Assembly: GCA_027627225.1 (NCBI GenBank)
Contig: CM051025.1
Span: 72,447,974 to 72,511,973 of the forward strand
Source of the DNA: Congeria kusceri
Taxonomy: Eukaryota; Mollusca; Bivalvia; Myida; Dreissenidae
Length of the DNA stretch: 64,000 nt
Direction of reading: 5' to 3'
Position 1 is the first letter of the stretch. The number at the start of each line of letters is the position of its first letter. The notes beneath the pieces are model-generated. The model had not been told where the DNA came from. It did no database searches and worked only from the letters and a program-made list of their open reading frames with translations. This document shows, one piece after another, positions 36,565 through 48,689 of this stretch. Made by a program: the position numbers and the translations under genes.

Positions 36565-37713
36565 ATGACCAGAAAAAAGCGGACCAAGGAAGAAGCGTCT
36601 CCGGACAGTGTGAGTGGACAACCTGACAAATTACACAAAATGGCATCCAATACGTCCGCCCCTTCAACACCAGCATCGCATGATACATCTTCTGGAACGG
36701 GTCCTTATTTTCCTCCACACTTACAATTTCTCGCAAGCCAGTTGATACCGGTACAAAGTAGCCAGTACCTAAGCCCACCACCTTCTACGCCCAAGAGCGG
36801 CGGATCTACATACTCACCGGTGTGTAACCAACAGAATCAGGTACCGTCCCACATTGATGCAAACATGATTAATGCCATACTTGTTTCATTACATTCAATT
36901 GAAGAAGGACAAAGAAACATTCAATTAAAATTAAATAAACTCGATAAAATCGAATGTGAAGTACAAACCATCTCCTGTAAAGTCACTCAAGTGGAAGCAA
37001 AAGTTATAACACTTGAAACAAAGCTAACCAGTACCGACAAAACACTATCTGATCTTGAAGATAGCAGATCATTTGACAGTGAAATGTATGACGATGTCCG
37101 GGCTAAGCACCAAGATCTACTCAACAGCATAAAAACTCTGCAGAGTGAAAATTCGCAGTTGTCCGAAAATCTGATAGACCTCCAAGCGCGATCTATGCGC
37201 GACAATTTGCTCTTTTTAAATTTTGAAGAAGAGAAGTCTTTTGAAACCAGAAAATCAGAAAACTGTACGAGCAAAATACATCAATTTTGCGAACAGCAAC
37301 TGCACATAGATGACCCAGTAAACAAAATCAAAATCGATCGCGCACATCGGGTCGGTCAATTTGAACAAGGTAAAAAACGACCTATAGTGGTTAAATTCAA
37401 TTTTTACGGTGACAAACTCGAAATTAAAAATAAAATTCACGAACTTCTTCCTGACAGTCATTACCGTGTGAGCGACCAGTTTCCGAAGGCTATCCAAGAG
37501 CGCCGACGAAAACTTGTGCCATACTTGATACAAGCCCGGAAGGACGGTAAGCAGGCGTCGCTTTCGTACGACGCGCTCTACGTCGACCGTGTTAAGTACA
37601 CGCATGATCACCCCCCAACAGGGCCTATACCGGAAATGCCGCACCATGGACCTCTGAACAACCTTCGTCGCGACACCGGAAGTCACGGTACTACTCAAAC
37701 GCGTACCAGTTAG
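36565..37713 (+). CDS. LINE ORF1 protein (coiled coil plus RNA-binding), intact
   Basis: An intact 382-codon frame. I place the start at the ATG at 36565 (MTRKKRTKEEASPDS) rather than an upstream TTG. A Pro/Ser/Thr-rich head of about 100 residues comes first. A heptad coiled coil follows (LHSIEEGQRNIQLKLNKLDKI to about residue 215). Then come SMRDNLLFLNF, the RAHRVGQF segment, FNFYGDKLEIKNKI and YLIQARKDGKQASL, which match the RRM-like and C-terminal domains of L1-type ORF1 RNA chaperones. It ends at TAG 37711-37713, context ACC AGT TAG GAA. The next frame-mate is ORF2 with no gap, which suggests a readthrough fusion. Confidence 0.9.
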   Translation: MTRKKRTKEEASPDSVSGQPDKLHKMASNTSAPSTPASHDTSSGTGPYFPPHLQFLASQLIPVQSSQYLSPPPSTPKSGGSTYSPVCNQQNQVPSHIDANMINAILVSLHSIEEGQRNIQLKLNKLDKIECEVQTISCKVTQVEAKVITLETKLTSTDKTLSDLEDSRSFDSEMYDDVRAKHQDLLNSIKTLQSENSQLSENLIDLQARSMRDNLLFLNFEEEKSFETRKSENCTSKIHQFCEQQLHIDDPVNKIKIDRAHRVGQFEQGKKRPIVVKFNFYGDKLEIKNKIHELLPDSHYRVSDQFPKAIQERRRKLVPYLIQARKDGKQASLSYDALYVDRVKYTHDHPPTGPIPEMPHHGPLNNLRRDTGSHGTTQTRTS

Positions 37714-40700
37714 GAAGTCGACCAGAGGCAGCTACGTGTTTGCTCGTGGAACGTTCATGGTTTATTATCGAAATTAAATGACAGTGACTTTCTAAATTTT
37801 ATTAATACATATGACATTCTTATTCTCACGGAAACTTGGAATTCTAGATTAGCAAATATTAATATTGATAATTTTAATTGTTTTTCATGCCCCCGTCCAA
37901 AATGTAACAAAAAAGCAAAGCGGGAAAGTGGCGGTGTTGTAGTATATTTTAAGAAGCCATATTCAAATGCAGTAGAACTAATTAAACTTAACACTAACGG
38001 TATACTTTGGCTTAAACTGAAAAAGCAGTCATTATGTTTAGAAAATGACATTTTTGTATGTGCATGCTATATACCACCATGTGAATCACATGTTTATTCA
38101 AATGTAAACTCGCCGTTATTTGAATTTGATTTTTTTGAACAGATAGCGTCTGATGTACTTATCTACAGTCAGCAAGGAGATATCATGTTAGTTGGTGACC
38201 TAAATTCGAGAGTGGGCGAGCGGCCGGACATTATTAAAAATATAAATCTTGACCGTTATGTTCACATGCCTGTTTATGATGTTCCGCTCGAAATAGTACC
38301 GGCTCGCTCATCGTTTGATAGTCATGTTAACCAATTTGGTAACAAGTTGTTGTCACTTTGTAAAGAAAATAGCTTATTAATTGTGAATGGTAGATTAGAG
38401 CCGGGTCATTTTACATGTTTCAACTGTGCTAGAAGTTCTTTGGGAGCCAGTGTTGTGGATTATGTAATAGTTAATTTTAATCTATTGCCATGTATCTCTA
38501 GTTTTAAAGTGAATGACTTAACTGAATTTTCAGACCACTGCCCTATTGATTTTATTTTTACATGTAGGTATCGAGAACCTAATGCTACTAATGTGGTATT
38601 TAATAAGTTATCTTGGGAGGATGGTAAATCCGCAGATTTAAATATCCTGCTGAATAGTAAAACTCATATTTTTGAAAATATTACTAATAATTTAATACTG
38701 GAAAATGAAAATTTTAACACATGCATTAATCAGTTATGTGAACTTATATATGATGTATCTTTTCAAGTACATGGACGTATTTTAAATTTAGATAGTACAA
38801 AACCACGAAATATACGCAAATCTTTATGGTTCGACCAAAATTGCAAGAGGCACAAACAAGCTTTCTACAACAGTAAACGTATGTACAAAAACGATCCATC
38901 ATTTGCGAACAGAACGTCATTTTTACAAGCGAGATCGACATACTGTACAACAAAACGTACTGCTAAAAATAAATTTTATAACAAAGAAAGTAAAACATTG
39001 TCAACTTTAAGTAAATCCAACCCAAAGAAATTTTGGAAATACATAAACAAATATAAGCTTCATAAAAAAACGTCTGGTACTAATGACGTAAATATTGATG
39101 ATTTAATAAATCATTTTAAACATCTATCTAACACACCTCATCACAACTCGTTCAATGTTGATGAAAACGTATCAAGACATGAAACACTACATATTGAGGA
39201 GTTAGATCGCCCATTTACAATTTTAGAAATACAAAAAACAATATCAAAGCTCAAACGTCATAAAAGCGCTGATATGTCTAACAATGTTGCAGACTTTTTT
39301 ATTTTGACTCTAACGAGTTTATTTCTCTGTATTTAGTTAAAAATTTTAATTACATATTCGAGAAAGGTATATATCCTGAAATATGGTGTAATGGTGCTAT
39401 TGTCCCTATTTTCAAAAAAGGAGACAAAAATGTTGCTTCTAACTATCGAGGTATTACATTAGTAAATATTATAGCTAACAATTTTTCACTTACTTTGCGC
39501 AACCGAATAAATTCTTGGTGCGAGAATGATAATATATTTAACACATCGCAATTCGGATTTAGAGATAATCGTAGTACGATTGATTGCATTTTTATATTGC
39601 ACACTATAATCCAGAATATTATTAATAATAAATCAAAACTTTATTGCATTTTTATTGATTATGAAAAAGCATTTGATACTGTAATACATGAAGCACTGTG
39701 GATTAAATTAGTACAAACAGGAATAAGTTGTAAAATGTTAAACATGATCAAGTCAATCTATCAGAATGTTAAATCATGTGTTAAAAATCATAAAGATATG
39801 TCTTATTCGGAGCTTTTTGATGTTACGTTAGGTGTAAAACAGGGTGAGCCATTATCACCTTTATTATTTATTTTATTCATAAATGACATTAATGATTGTA
39901 TTGATGCTAATAATTTAACCGAAAAAGATATACGTTTATTATCTATATTTATGTTGTTATTTGCAGATGATATTGCATTATTTACTACAAATCCAGAAAG
40001 TTTGCAATTGCAATTAAATTCTATATATCAATATTTATGTAAATGGGGATTAAAAATAAATGTAAACAAAACTAAAATGTGCATATTGAAAAAAGGAAAA
40101 GTAATTGTTCGTCTAGGTGGAGTATTAACCAACAGGCTATTGAAATTGTTGATGAATTTTGTTACCTTGGCCTAAAACTACACTTTACTGGTAATATATC
40201 AAGAGCAATAAAGGCACTTAATGAACAAGCCTTAAAAGCTTATAATCATTTATTGTCTATTTTTAGTAAAGTGCAGCTAAGTACTAAAACAAAACTTTCT
40301 CTTTTTGACTCCCTAGTTGTTCCAATTATTCTATATGCATCTGAAATATGGGGAATTTACAACATTAAAGAAGTAGATAAACTTCATTTTAAATTTTGTA
40401 AAACTATTCTAGGTGTACGCTCACAGACTTCTAATGCCGCTGTTTTAGGTGAATTAGGCAGATTTCCTCTCTCTATTATATGCAAGCAACGTGCCCTTAG
40501 GTATTGGGTTAAAATTAAGCAAAACCCCGAAACTTTGATGCACATTGTTTACAACGAACAATGTAATCTCTACAATGATTCTATTAGGGATAATAACAAT
40601 AACAATACTCTGTGGTGTGTATTTGTTAAACAAGCATTAGAACAACTAGGATACGGAATGTATTTCAATAACTTAAACGACAATTTTAATTATTCTAATG

Positions 40701-41167
40701 AAATTAACCAGAGAATAAAAGATCAGTTTATCCAAAATTGGCACGTTACAATTAATAACCAACCGAAACTAGAGTACTATAGAATGTTTAAGACGGAATT
40801 CGTGTATGAAAAATATCTAGATTGCATTAATAATAAAAATCAAAAACATCAGCTATCAAGATTTAGACTTAGCGCCCATACATTGGAAATTGAGACTGGT
40901 AGATATAATAACATACCTAGAGATGAACGCAAATGTAAACTATGTAATGCAAACACTGTTGAATCCGAATATCATTTCTTTCTAACTTGTTCAATCTACA
41001 AAGATCTTCGAACAAAATATTGTATTCGATCCAACTGGCCAAATTTAGTAAAATTTAAAAACATTCTCTCTTGTCAAAATACTACAGTCATTAACAATGT
41101 TGCCAGATTCATTACCGATGCTATGAAACTCCGTGAGGAAAAATTACAACTATTTGCTGCTTCTTAA
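37714..41167 (+). pseudogene. LINE ORF2 (endonuclease-reverse transcriptase), two frameshifts
   Basis: Open from the codon after the ORF1 TAG to 39336. Endonuclease motifs are VCSWNVHGL (about 37750), LTETWNS, GDLNSRVG (about 38200) and FSDHCPID (about 38530). The first ATG in frame is at 38185, inside the endonuclease, so an ATG start would remove its first motifs. The frame slips in a T-run near 39295, then reverse transcriptase follows: SNYRGITLVN, SQFGFRDNRST, FIDYEKAFDT, GVKQGEPLSPLLF and LLFADDIALF. A second slip occurs near 40100. The C-terminal region ends with CKLCNANTVESEYHFFLTC, a zinc-knuckle-like motif. Confidence 0.9.
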
Positions 41168-41420
41168 TAAATATTGTATGAAACACTAAATATATTGTCT
41201 ATTTATTACTTGTTTGTTCTCACTGCGTTGTTTTAATACATACACTTTTGTACACGATGTTTGAACACTCTTCACTGTAGTTTATGTCTATGTCTATTAA
41301 CATGATTGTATTTGTATTGTACTGATGCACTTTGACTATATGTTGTTTACTTGTATGTTAATGGTCAAAGGCGTTTTGCCGATGTTCCAATAAAAAAAAA
41401 AAAAAAAAAAAAAAAAAAAC

Positions 41421-42076
41421 TTGATAAAGTTTTGTTGGTTAACTTGAAAACTCAAACATACAAAAGACAAACGATAAAATATAATTACGAATGTAATTTT
41501 ACAAACACCCGTTTAGGTAGTGTTAATTCATTTTGATATAAAAGGTACTTGTTCACAGATTTTCGTATTTTTGAAAAATGTCATTCGATGTCTTAACCGC
41601 ATAAAGAAAAGGAATTGGACAAATAAAAAAAACAAATATTATACGGAGAAAAATATATTATTAAAAGATTTGTCTTTGCCGAGACTCGAACCTACAAATC
41701 TGTCGCGCTAAACAATCGGGGCCATTCTGACTTTAAATCATAGTAGTGACTTTTTAACGCTATGATAGTAATACTCGTATTTTCCAATATGAAATACGTT
41801 ACAAACGCAATATATAATTTATCCATTTCAAATGATGATTTTTCATAAACGACACTATATTTCTAATATAGTTCTTGGTAAGTAGTGTTATTTCGCCTGT
41901 TTATCTATATTCTATAATGTATACATGTATTTCTTTTTGGGATCTATGACAACAATTTTGAAAATGTTAAATTTGCCAATCTGTGAACAGGTCTCGTTAA
42001 TAAGCAACTTAATTATATAATATTATCTACGTATATATGTAATCCTACAGGTTACAGTTCTGCGTCTTAAACTGAC
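41421..42076. other. AT-rich spacer with a possible tRNA-like fragment
   Basis: On the minus strand about 41720-41660 reads ...gtaggttcgagtctcggcaaag, a B-box-like element with a weak A-box-like tttagcgcga upstream. It may be half of a SINE. Nothing else recognised. Confidence 0.35.
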
Positions 42077-42410
42077 CTGTCTTTGAGATTTGTTTTGCGC
42101 TTCCAGTATCGTTGGAAAGAATAATTTTCTCTACCGGCCGATTTTTCGTTAGACGCTCCAACATTTCCTTTAGTTTTGTCGAGTGTTTCGCGCTATCCCG
42201 GGGTGCTACTGGGCCACTCGAAACCCTAGCCTCACCTACCCGAGTGACGTCCGGAAACCACTCGCCTGTAAACGCATGAGCCAAGAAGGTCCCAGGAGAT
42301 ATGCGGTAGTGATAGTGCGCTTGTTGTCGATAATACACGTAAGGCACCAGCATACACGCCATCAGCACAGGTATCAGCAACAACTTGTAATATTTATTCC
42401 GAAACGACAT
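42077..42410 (-). CDS. Type II membrane-anchor exon, candidate first coding exon of galactosyltransferase copy A
   Basis: ATG at 42410 gives MSFRNKYYKLLLIPVLMACM: a short basic cytosolic end, then one hydrophobic segment (about residues 9-26), then a polar stem. This is the layout of Golgi glycosyltransferases. The frame reaches a strong donor ACAG|GTCAGT at 42077 and ends in phase 1 after 111 codons. Beyond the donor the frame reads on to a stop at 42045. Exon 3762-3617 of copy A begins in the matching phase and lies downstream on the same strand. No sequence motif ties the two, and about 38 kb of transposons lie between. It could instead belong to another glycosyltransferase or membrane protein. 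Confidence 0.55.
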
Positions 42411-42539
42411 CTTGTATATTAAATGTGGTACCAATATTGTATTTAAATAACTTTGTTTCATTATAAATCCATTATAACACGTTTGTAAACCGTCAAGACC
42501 ATACGTCTTCAACAGGTAAATGATTTAACAATATTCGTC

Positions 42540-42665
42540 AAGGATGACCGATTTTATTGCGCCTCAGATGATTGCCTATGACCACGTGGAATTCGTGCCG
42601 GTACCGATTTAAACCAGCTTTGATGGGACACAGTTAAATCTCTGCGCGGAGGTTGGTTAAAAACG
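42540..42665 (+). repeat. Direct repeat, copy 1 (CACGTGG, gcgcggaggttg block)
   Basis: Shares cctatgaccacgtggaa, ttcgtgccgg, gatttaaa, then ccagttaaatctctgcgc and ggaggttg (in variants) with 48690-48803. It lies just upstream, in the minus-strand sense, of the anchor exon at 42410, and could be a promoter-like or transposon-end segment. It holds an E-box-like CACGTG. Confidence 0.75.
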
Positions 42666-42689
42666 TACATTATGGTCGGTATTTGTACA

Positions 42690-43980
42690 CCGGGTTAAAA
42701 CGAGGTGAGAAATGGACATACAATGGCAACGAAATTGAAGTAGTTGATAGTTTTAACTATCTAGGTACAGTAATAAGCTATACTGGGAGTTTTAAACTGA
42801 ACCAGAACATTTAGTTGGTAAAGCCCTTAAGGCAATGAATACTTTATTGTATAAATGCAAGGAATTTGACATAAAACCAAAAATATTTTGCCAGTTATTT
42901 GACTCTTTCGTATTATACATCTGAAATATGGGGTTTCATAAAATCAAACGATATAGAACGTATTCATTTGAAATTTTGTAAAAGATTGCTACATGTTAGG
43001 ATAAACACATGCAATGTTGCTGTATATGGAGAATTAGGTAGATATCCTTTGTATATAAACAGGTTGTGAAAATTATTAAGTATTGGTTTAAAATTCTTGG
43101 CAGTAAAAATATCATCATCCAGGTTATTTATAAACAAGCTCTGAGTGATTGTTATAAAGGTTATACAAACTGGGTATCGAATGTTAGAAAGTTGTTAAAT
43201 GATTATGGTTTTAGTTTTGTATTTGATAATCCCAATTCTGTACAAAGTAGCAGTTTTATTAATGAATTCAAATGTAGACTGGTTGACAATTTTAAACAAG
43301 ACTGGTACGGTAAAATTAGCAACAGCTCTGTGTTATATATGTATAAACACGTTAAAACTACTTTAGAGTATGAAGCATACTTAGATTTACTTCCACGACG
43401 TTTGCGCTTATTTTTTGTCCGACTAAGGGTTTCAGTACATCCTTTAAGAATACAAACTGGCAGATACTCTAGAAATAACATAACAAGGAATCAACGTTAT
43501 TGTTTGTGTTGTAATGATATGGACATAGAAGATGAATATCATTTTATTTGCGTATGCAGTTGTTACACCGTACTAAGGAAGAAATACATTAACCGTATTT
43601 TCTATGTTAATCCATCTGTATATAAATTCCATCAGTTATTAGCTTCATGTGACAAATCCATCTTATTAAATGTATGTAAATACATCAAAGAAGCATTAGT
43701 TATTAGAAATTCGATCATAAATGAAACTGTGTAGTTAATTGTCCTTACCACCTTTGCTTTCTTTGTTTGTTGTTTATTTTGTTGTTTTGTGTTGCTTGTT
43801 TTTTGTTGTAATATTGCATTACTTGACCGATTGTGTGTGTCTGACCTTGTTTGGTTATATACATTTTTGCTCGTTCTACCTAATAACGTGACAGAAAAGA
43901 ATTTTTGTATTAATGTATGAAGACGATGTACTATTGTATAAGTCTGAATAAACTGTCTGTCTGTCTGTCTGTCTGTCTTA
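42690..43980 (+). mobile_element. 5'-truncated LINE fragment
   Basis: Only the last third of ORF2 is present. The fragment ends aataaactgtctgtctgtct, a (CTGT)n tail that resembles the tail of the LINE at 7224. Related in protein to the LINEs at 7224-11605 and 36565-41420. Confidence 0.85.
42700..43734 (+). pseudogene. LINE ORF2 C-terminal fragment
   Basis: Broken frames carry the end of the reverse transcriptase and thumb (EVVDSFNYLGTVIS, IWGFIKSNDIERIHLKFCKR, VYGELGRYPLYINR). A clean frame from 43066 to 43734 then ends with CLCCNDMDIEDEYHFICVC, the C-terminal zinc-knuckle-like motif, and a stop. Several small indels between 42700 and 43066 disrupt it. Confidence 0.85.
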
Positions 43981-45339
43981 AACAAGCCGAGATTACGACA
44001 ATCCGCGGTTTAATGAATCCGAGCTTAATCGCGCGATCGTCCGCGATTAGCACGGGTTTCTGTAACATTTTCAATCTTCCGATTGTTTAAATTTTTCTAT
44101 CCTGTGTTAATCAGCGAAAGCAATCTGTATGTATACACGTTGATGTACACTGTTCGTGTTGTAGGTTATAATGCATAAATCTAAAGGTACAACATGTTCT
44201 GTGCTAGAGCATGCTAGAGCATGAGACGCTAATTGCAATAGTTGAAAAACATGAAAAAATATTGAAAATGATAAAATTGTAGGAGGAAACATGGACGAAA
44301 ATGGAAAAAGAATTTAATTCAAGGTAAATATTTTATTTTACACCATGTCTTAGCTATCATTATCTTATTTGTATTTTTCAGAAACATTCTTAGAAAACTT
44401 TCACCTATTCATACATACTATTGCAGTTACTGAATACAATGGTTGGTCACCTATTATTTAAATACGTGAACAAAAGTAGGTTAAACAACTTCCAAGTATT
44501 TGCTTTTGACAGTTAAACGTGCTTCTTTTCTTGAGTATTTCTCTTTATAAATTCTAGCTTATATTTATATTTATTGTAGTTACGGTGTTTCACAGAGAAC
44601 ATTACAACAGCTAAAAAAACTGCTGAAAAAATCTCAAGGCCGGCATTAGGAAGGCATTCGCAACCGAACGGAAAGAGAAGGTACAATGTTTTTGCTTTTT
44701 GCTTACCTAAGGAACGAGTTCTCAAGGGTGAACTTATGTTGTCAGTCGCCGTTGTTTTTCTTTTATGGCTAAACTTACAATTTTAAAACATTTTCCTGAA
44801 AGCACTTGTTTTATTTTTATATAATAACATAGAAATATTACTTAGGAAACTAACTATCCACATCCACATAAAATGTGGAACTCATTTGTATGAATAAACC
44901 ATTGAACGAATTTGAAAGTAAAATGATACTTTGGAAACTCTCTACCACAACCATTCAAATAATTTTTAATTGCTACAAACATGTCAGTTGACGTCCGTCG
45001 TCAACATCTTACCTCGAATATCTCTGAACACACTTTTAAATTAAACAAGCCATTAGGATTAGTTAAATTCACCTAAGCGAACTAATACCATTTTGACCCT
45101 CTTAATTATAATGTTACATTTATAGAACTTGTTGCAAACTGAATGAACATTGTACATCAATTTAAACGGTTGCATTTTTATACAATCTTTAATCCAATCA
45201 TATCTTCAACCATACTTACATTTTTTTACATTTACTAATTTGTGTTTAAACGTTATATAGTTGTAACCACAGCAAAGCGGTTTTTGTTTCAAACACTTGC
45301 TTTAAAAGGCATTATTGAAATGTAAATATTCTTTTTTTG
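43981..45339. other. Spacer upstream of the Harbinger-like locus
   Basis: 44873-44932 (ggaactcatttgtatgaata...) recurs, diverged, at 46336-46395. No clear gene. The DNA-binding part of a Myb-like Harbinger protein may lie here, but I could not delineate it. Confidence 0.4.
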
Positions 45340-46300
45340 CATGTATACACTTTTTATTGTCATGTTTGTAAAAACGCACGCGAAAACGGGAGGCGGTCCG
45401 AACCCGATAATAGGAACGCAGGTGGAGAGCGAGCTGAACGGGTTAAAGGGGTAGTATCCTCCCAAATTGATAGCCTCATTAACCCCTTTTATGACGATGC
45501 TGATTTCCATGGTTACGAAGTAAGTTCCATGTCGATGATTAATATTTTTTCTTCCATCTATTAAAATATATCACAAAGCATAAACAACAATAGGACACAT
45601 ACCTGCTAACGTGTACTATACGTGTAGTTCATTGCTGAGCAAGTTGTGTAAAATTAATACGTATTTATTTTTGCTTATATTCCATTTCATTTCGAAATTA
45701 TATTACAAACTAAATACAAAAATAAAATACGCACATTTCGTTTTTTAATTTATAATATAATATGTACAATACCAGAACAAATTTGTCAGACGAATATTTT
45801 GTTACGAAAATTATGAAACTAGCAATTTTCAGAATATATAAACATTGACATGGTAAACATTTATTATTTGTTGCTCTGTATTTTTAGTTTAAATACATAT
45901 ATACAGAACAGTCAATGAGGACGTATTGGCAAATGACAACGATGCACAGGAGATGGAATCGGGGGCATGTGGTGGCCCTGACGATTTGATCGCCGTCGAA
46001 AGAACCGCGGCCCTAGACAACCAATTATCAAACAATTACCAGTCAAAATCTCCAAACGTGAATGCCGAAACATCGACGAAACGATCCATGGTTACCTTAA
46101 AACGCAAGAGAGACGATGTTATTAAGGAAACTTTCAAAGTAAAACTTTAAAACATGGAACAAGAACATAAGGCAATAATGCAAATTTTAGAAAAAGAGGA
46201 AGAACGCGATGCTGAATTATTTGAGTTAAAAAAGATTTATTAAAAGCTGCTAAACGTAGTTTAGATCACAAATGCACGTGTGCAAATGACGTAGAGCTAA
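45340..46300 (+). pseudogene. Myb/SANT-like accessory protein of a PIF/Harbinger element, fragments
   Basis: At about 45368-45460 a frame reads VKTHAKTGGGPNP followed by an acidic run to a stop. The TGGGP phrase after a basic stretch is characteristic of the Myb/SANT-like proteins that accompany Harbinger transposases. A second exon-like block at 45902-46150 (MESGACGGPDDL..., STKRSMVTLKRKRDDV) and a coiled-coil piece (MEQEHKAIMQILEKEEERDAELFELKK, 46154-46245) follow. Frames are interrupted, so it is decayed or its exons are not correctly joined. It converges with the transposase on the opposite strand. Confidence 0.5.
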
Positions 46301-46399
46301 TTGACGCAGTGGAAAATGCCGATAAGATAGAACAAAGTAAAATTTGGAACCCATTCGCATGAATAAACCATTGAACGAATTTAAAATTAAAATGTTTTT

Positions 46400-47706
46400 A
46401 CTAACCTACATAACCCTGTTGATGATACTATTCCATAATGCCTGTCCGCCCTCATTCCTGTTGACTGGTGCAGCGGGCACTTCAGGCAGATCATTTATGA
46501 TGACGTCATCGTCAGGCAACGTTTCGCTCATATCTCTGGCGATGTTGTTTAGCACAGCACACGCAAATATTACAACTAACGAAGTCTGCATTTTGATGCG
46601 CAGCTAATTCCTATATTGTTATACAACACTTTTAGAAAATATACATGCTGCAACAGCGTAAATGTCAATTCAAACCTGAATTATGCTCACTCCAAAGTGT
46701 ATTATGGTAAATATACTTTCAATCCGAAAGTTATTTGTTTGCTTTATTGTGCAAAAGAAAACAATGAACACAATAGAAAATTTTAAAATAATAATCAGCG
46801 GTAGATATTTAACAAAATGTTAAATAATAAATTTCTACATGATGACACCTTTAACAGTTGGATACCTGTTATAGGTCTTTTTGCATTTTTGAAGTTCCGC
46901 AAAAATTTGAATTATGTGCGTAACTGTACATCCTGTTTGATTTCCTGTGCATATCGTGTGGATTTCCGTGCGTAAATTACGCATGTACGCGCCTTATTTG
47001 GTCGTCTGTTGCCAATCATTAACGTTATGTTTAAATCGTAATTATTTAAACCCTGTAATACTTCAAAACGTACCTCAGACATGGAAATCGTCGTTTCCAA
47101 ATGCCCAAGAGATTCTCAATACGGACACGTATTGTTGATAGGTTGCGATTAAATATATCTTCCGCTCTAAAATAGATACTACTTAAACTTACACACACAC
47201 AAAATTAAATAGATACTAAAAACTGAAAAATAAATAAAGATGACAGTGCAGGGTTTTAGAGTTTCAATCAAAATTAAAAAAATAAAATTAAACCTCGAAG
47301 CTGGTCGTAGAAGCGGTCTTAACAGGTAATGCCGTAACGGATATCCGTTGTCTCCCAGTAGAATGCCAGCATATTGTCCACGTTCGAATTTAGCAGACAA
47401 TTCGCTATTGTCAAATATCCGCGAGTCGTGTGCACTTCCGGGCCACCTAGCTATTATGTTGGTAAACCTGTCAAATAGAAAATTTTATGACAATAATAAC
47501 ATCATTAAATTCAAAATAAGTTCCTTCCAATAAATCTAATAATGAAATGGTTTTTAGTATAAACATTGTATGCTTATTACATCATTCTTTAAAGCTTCTA
47601 CTGCACAGTTCGATAAAAATACGTTTGAAATACATTCTTAATATTTATTATTTGGGTTTAATCCGAGATTGATGAATCAATCACAATAACCTTATACGGT
47701 TGCATT

Positions 47707-47747
<41 letters not shown>

Positions 47748-48226
47748 CAGATATTAACAATTTCCAATTCAACAAATATTATAAAAAGAAATATGATGTA
47801 TAATTGTGTTCTACATTAATTAAAAATAAATAACCTGTGTGAACTGTCGCAAACGGCCTGCACGACCCCTTTCTGTTCCTAAACAGCTCCACGTCTTCAC
47901 CACCAGCCACTATCCGTATGATCCTACTTACGGATGTGACGTGAATGCGAACTGAATCTCCGACTAGTCTGAGGAAACCGCCAGTTGCCAGAAACTTCAG
48001 AAACACCAATATTTGCTATTCGATTGCGTCTTCGAATGAGGCTTTCTTGAAGCTGTAACGTCAACGTTTCTACTGCACGTTTAGTAAAACGGAAACGATG
48101 CACAAAATGGACGTCATCATACTCATTTCTTTTAAGCCGAACTATTCGGTTTCGACGTTCTTCTTCCTCCTCAAAGTCATCGTTCCCACTCAGGTGAATA
48201 TAGTTAACAACACGTAACATATCCAT
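46400..48226 (-). pseudogene. PIF/Harbinger (HARBI1-like) transposase, decayed, with introns
   Basis: The exon-like blocks are 48226-47835 (start MDMLRVVNYIHLS; FVHRFRFTKRAVETL; a frame slip near 48015; VFLKFLATGGFLRLVGDSVRI; donor CACACAG|gtta), 47467-47294 (FTNIIARWPGSAHDSRIF with a catalytic-type Asp; AGILLGDNGYPLRHYLLRPL), 47166-47074 (TIRVRIENLLGIWKRRFPCL; donor CTGAG|gtacgt) and about 46607-46406 (LVVIFACAVLNNIARDM, stop). This is the domain order of Harbinger DDE transposases and of HARBI1. The N-terminal frameshift and imperfect junctions suggest a dead copy, though an exapted gene cannot be fully excluded. Confidence 0.82.
47708..47746. repeat. (TAA)n microsatellite
   Basis: About 13 uninterrupted ATA/TAA units within an intron-like gap of the Harbinger transposase. 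Confidence 0.95.
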
Positions 48227-48689
48227 ATTGCAAATACAACGCCCTCAATCCTAGCCTGTACCAGGATTCATAAATCTCGGAATTAAACCCAAATATCTCA
48301 TAACCGTGACAAAATCTTACAAATACCTGTTTAAACAATTGAGGCTTGACAAACCGGTTGCTTTAAAAATCCATCTCCTAAACAAGCTAGGATTACTATA
48401 GCTAGAAATAACCGATATCCTCGGATACTTATTATCCGAGGATTAAGAAGTGTACAAATACCGGACTAAACAGATTTGGAAGTTTTTAGGGGAGACGATT
48501 ATGAGGAGATTGAAGATTTTTTTTTTTTTTTACCAAATTTTTATTTTATCATTATTATTTTATAACAATGACACAGACATGATGCATTATTGTCCAGGTA
48601 TATATATTACGAGTTAAAGTGAAAAAAAAAGTAAACATAAACACGCAAGGATTTTACGTTGTCCACGTTTTTTATAAGGGCTTGTCCAC

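Larger units (their letters stand above)
36565..41420 (+). mobile_element. Near full-length LINE with ORF1 and ORF2 in one frame split by TAG
   Basis: ORF1 36565-37713 is complete. ORF2 opens at 37714 in the same frame and runs to 41167 with two frameshifts. The 3' end is aataaaaaaaaaaaa at about 41389-41420. It is the best-preserved member of the family also seen at 7224-11605 and 42690-43980. No clear target-site duplication was identified. Confidence 0.9.

Noticed and set aside
41660..41720. tRNA or SINE on the minus strand
   Set aside because: Only the B-box half is convincing; no complete cloverleaf could be drawn.
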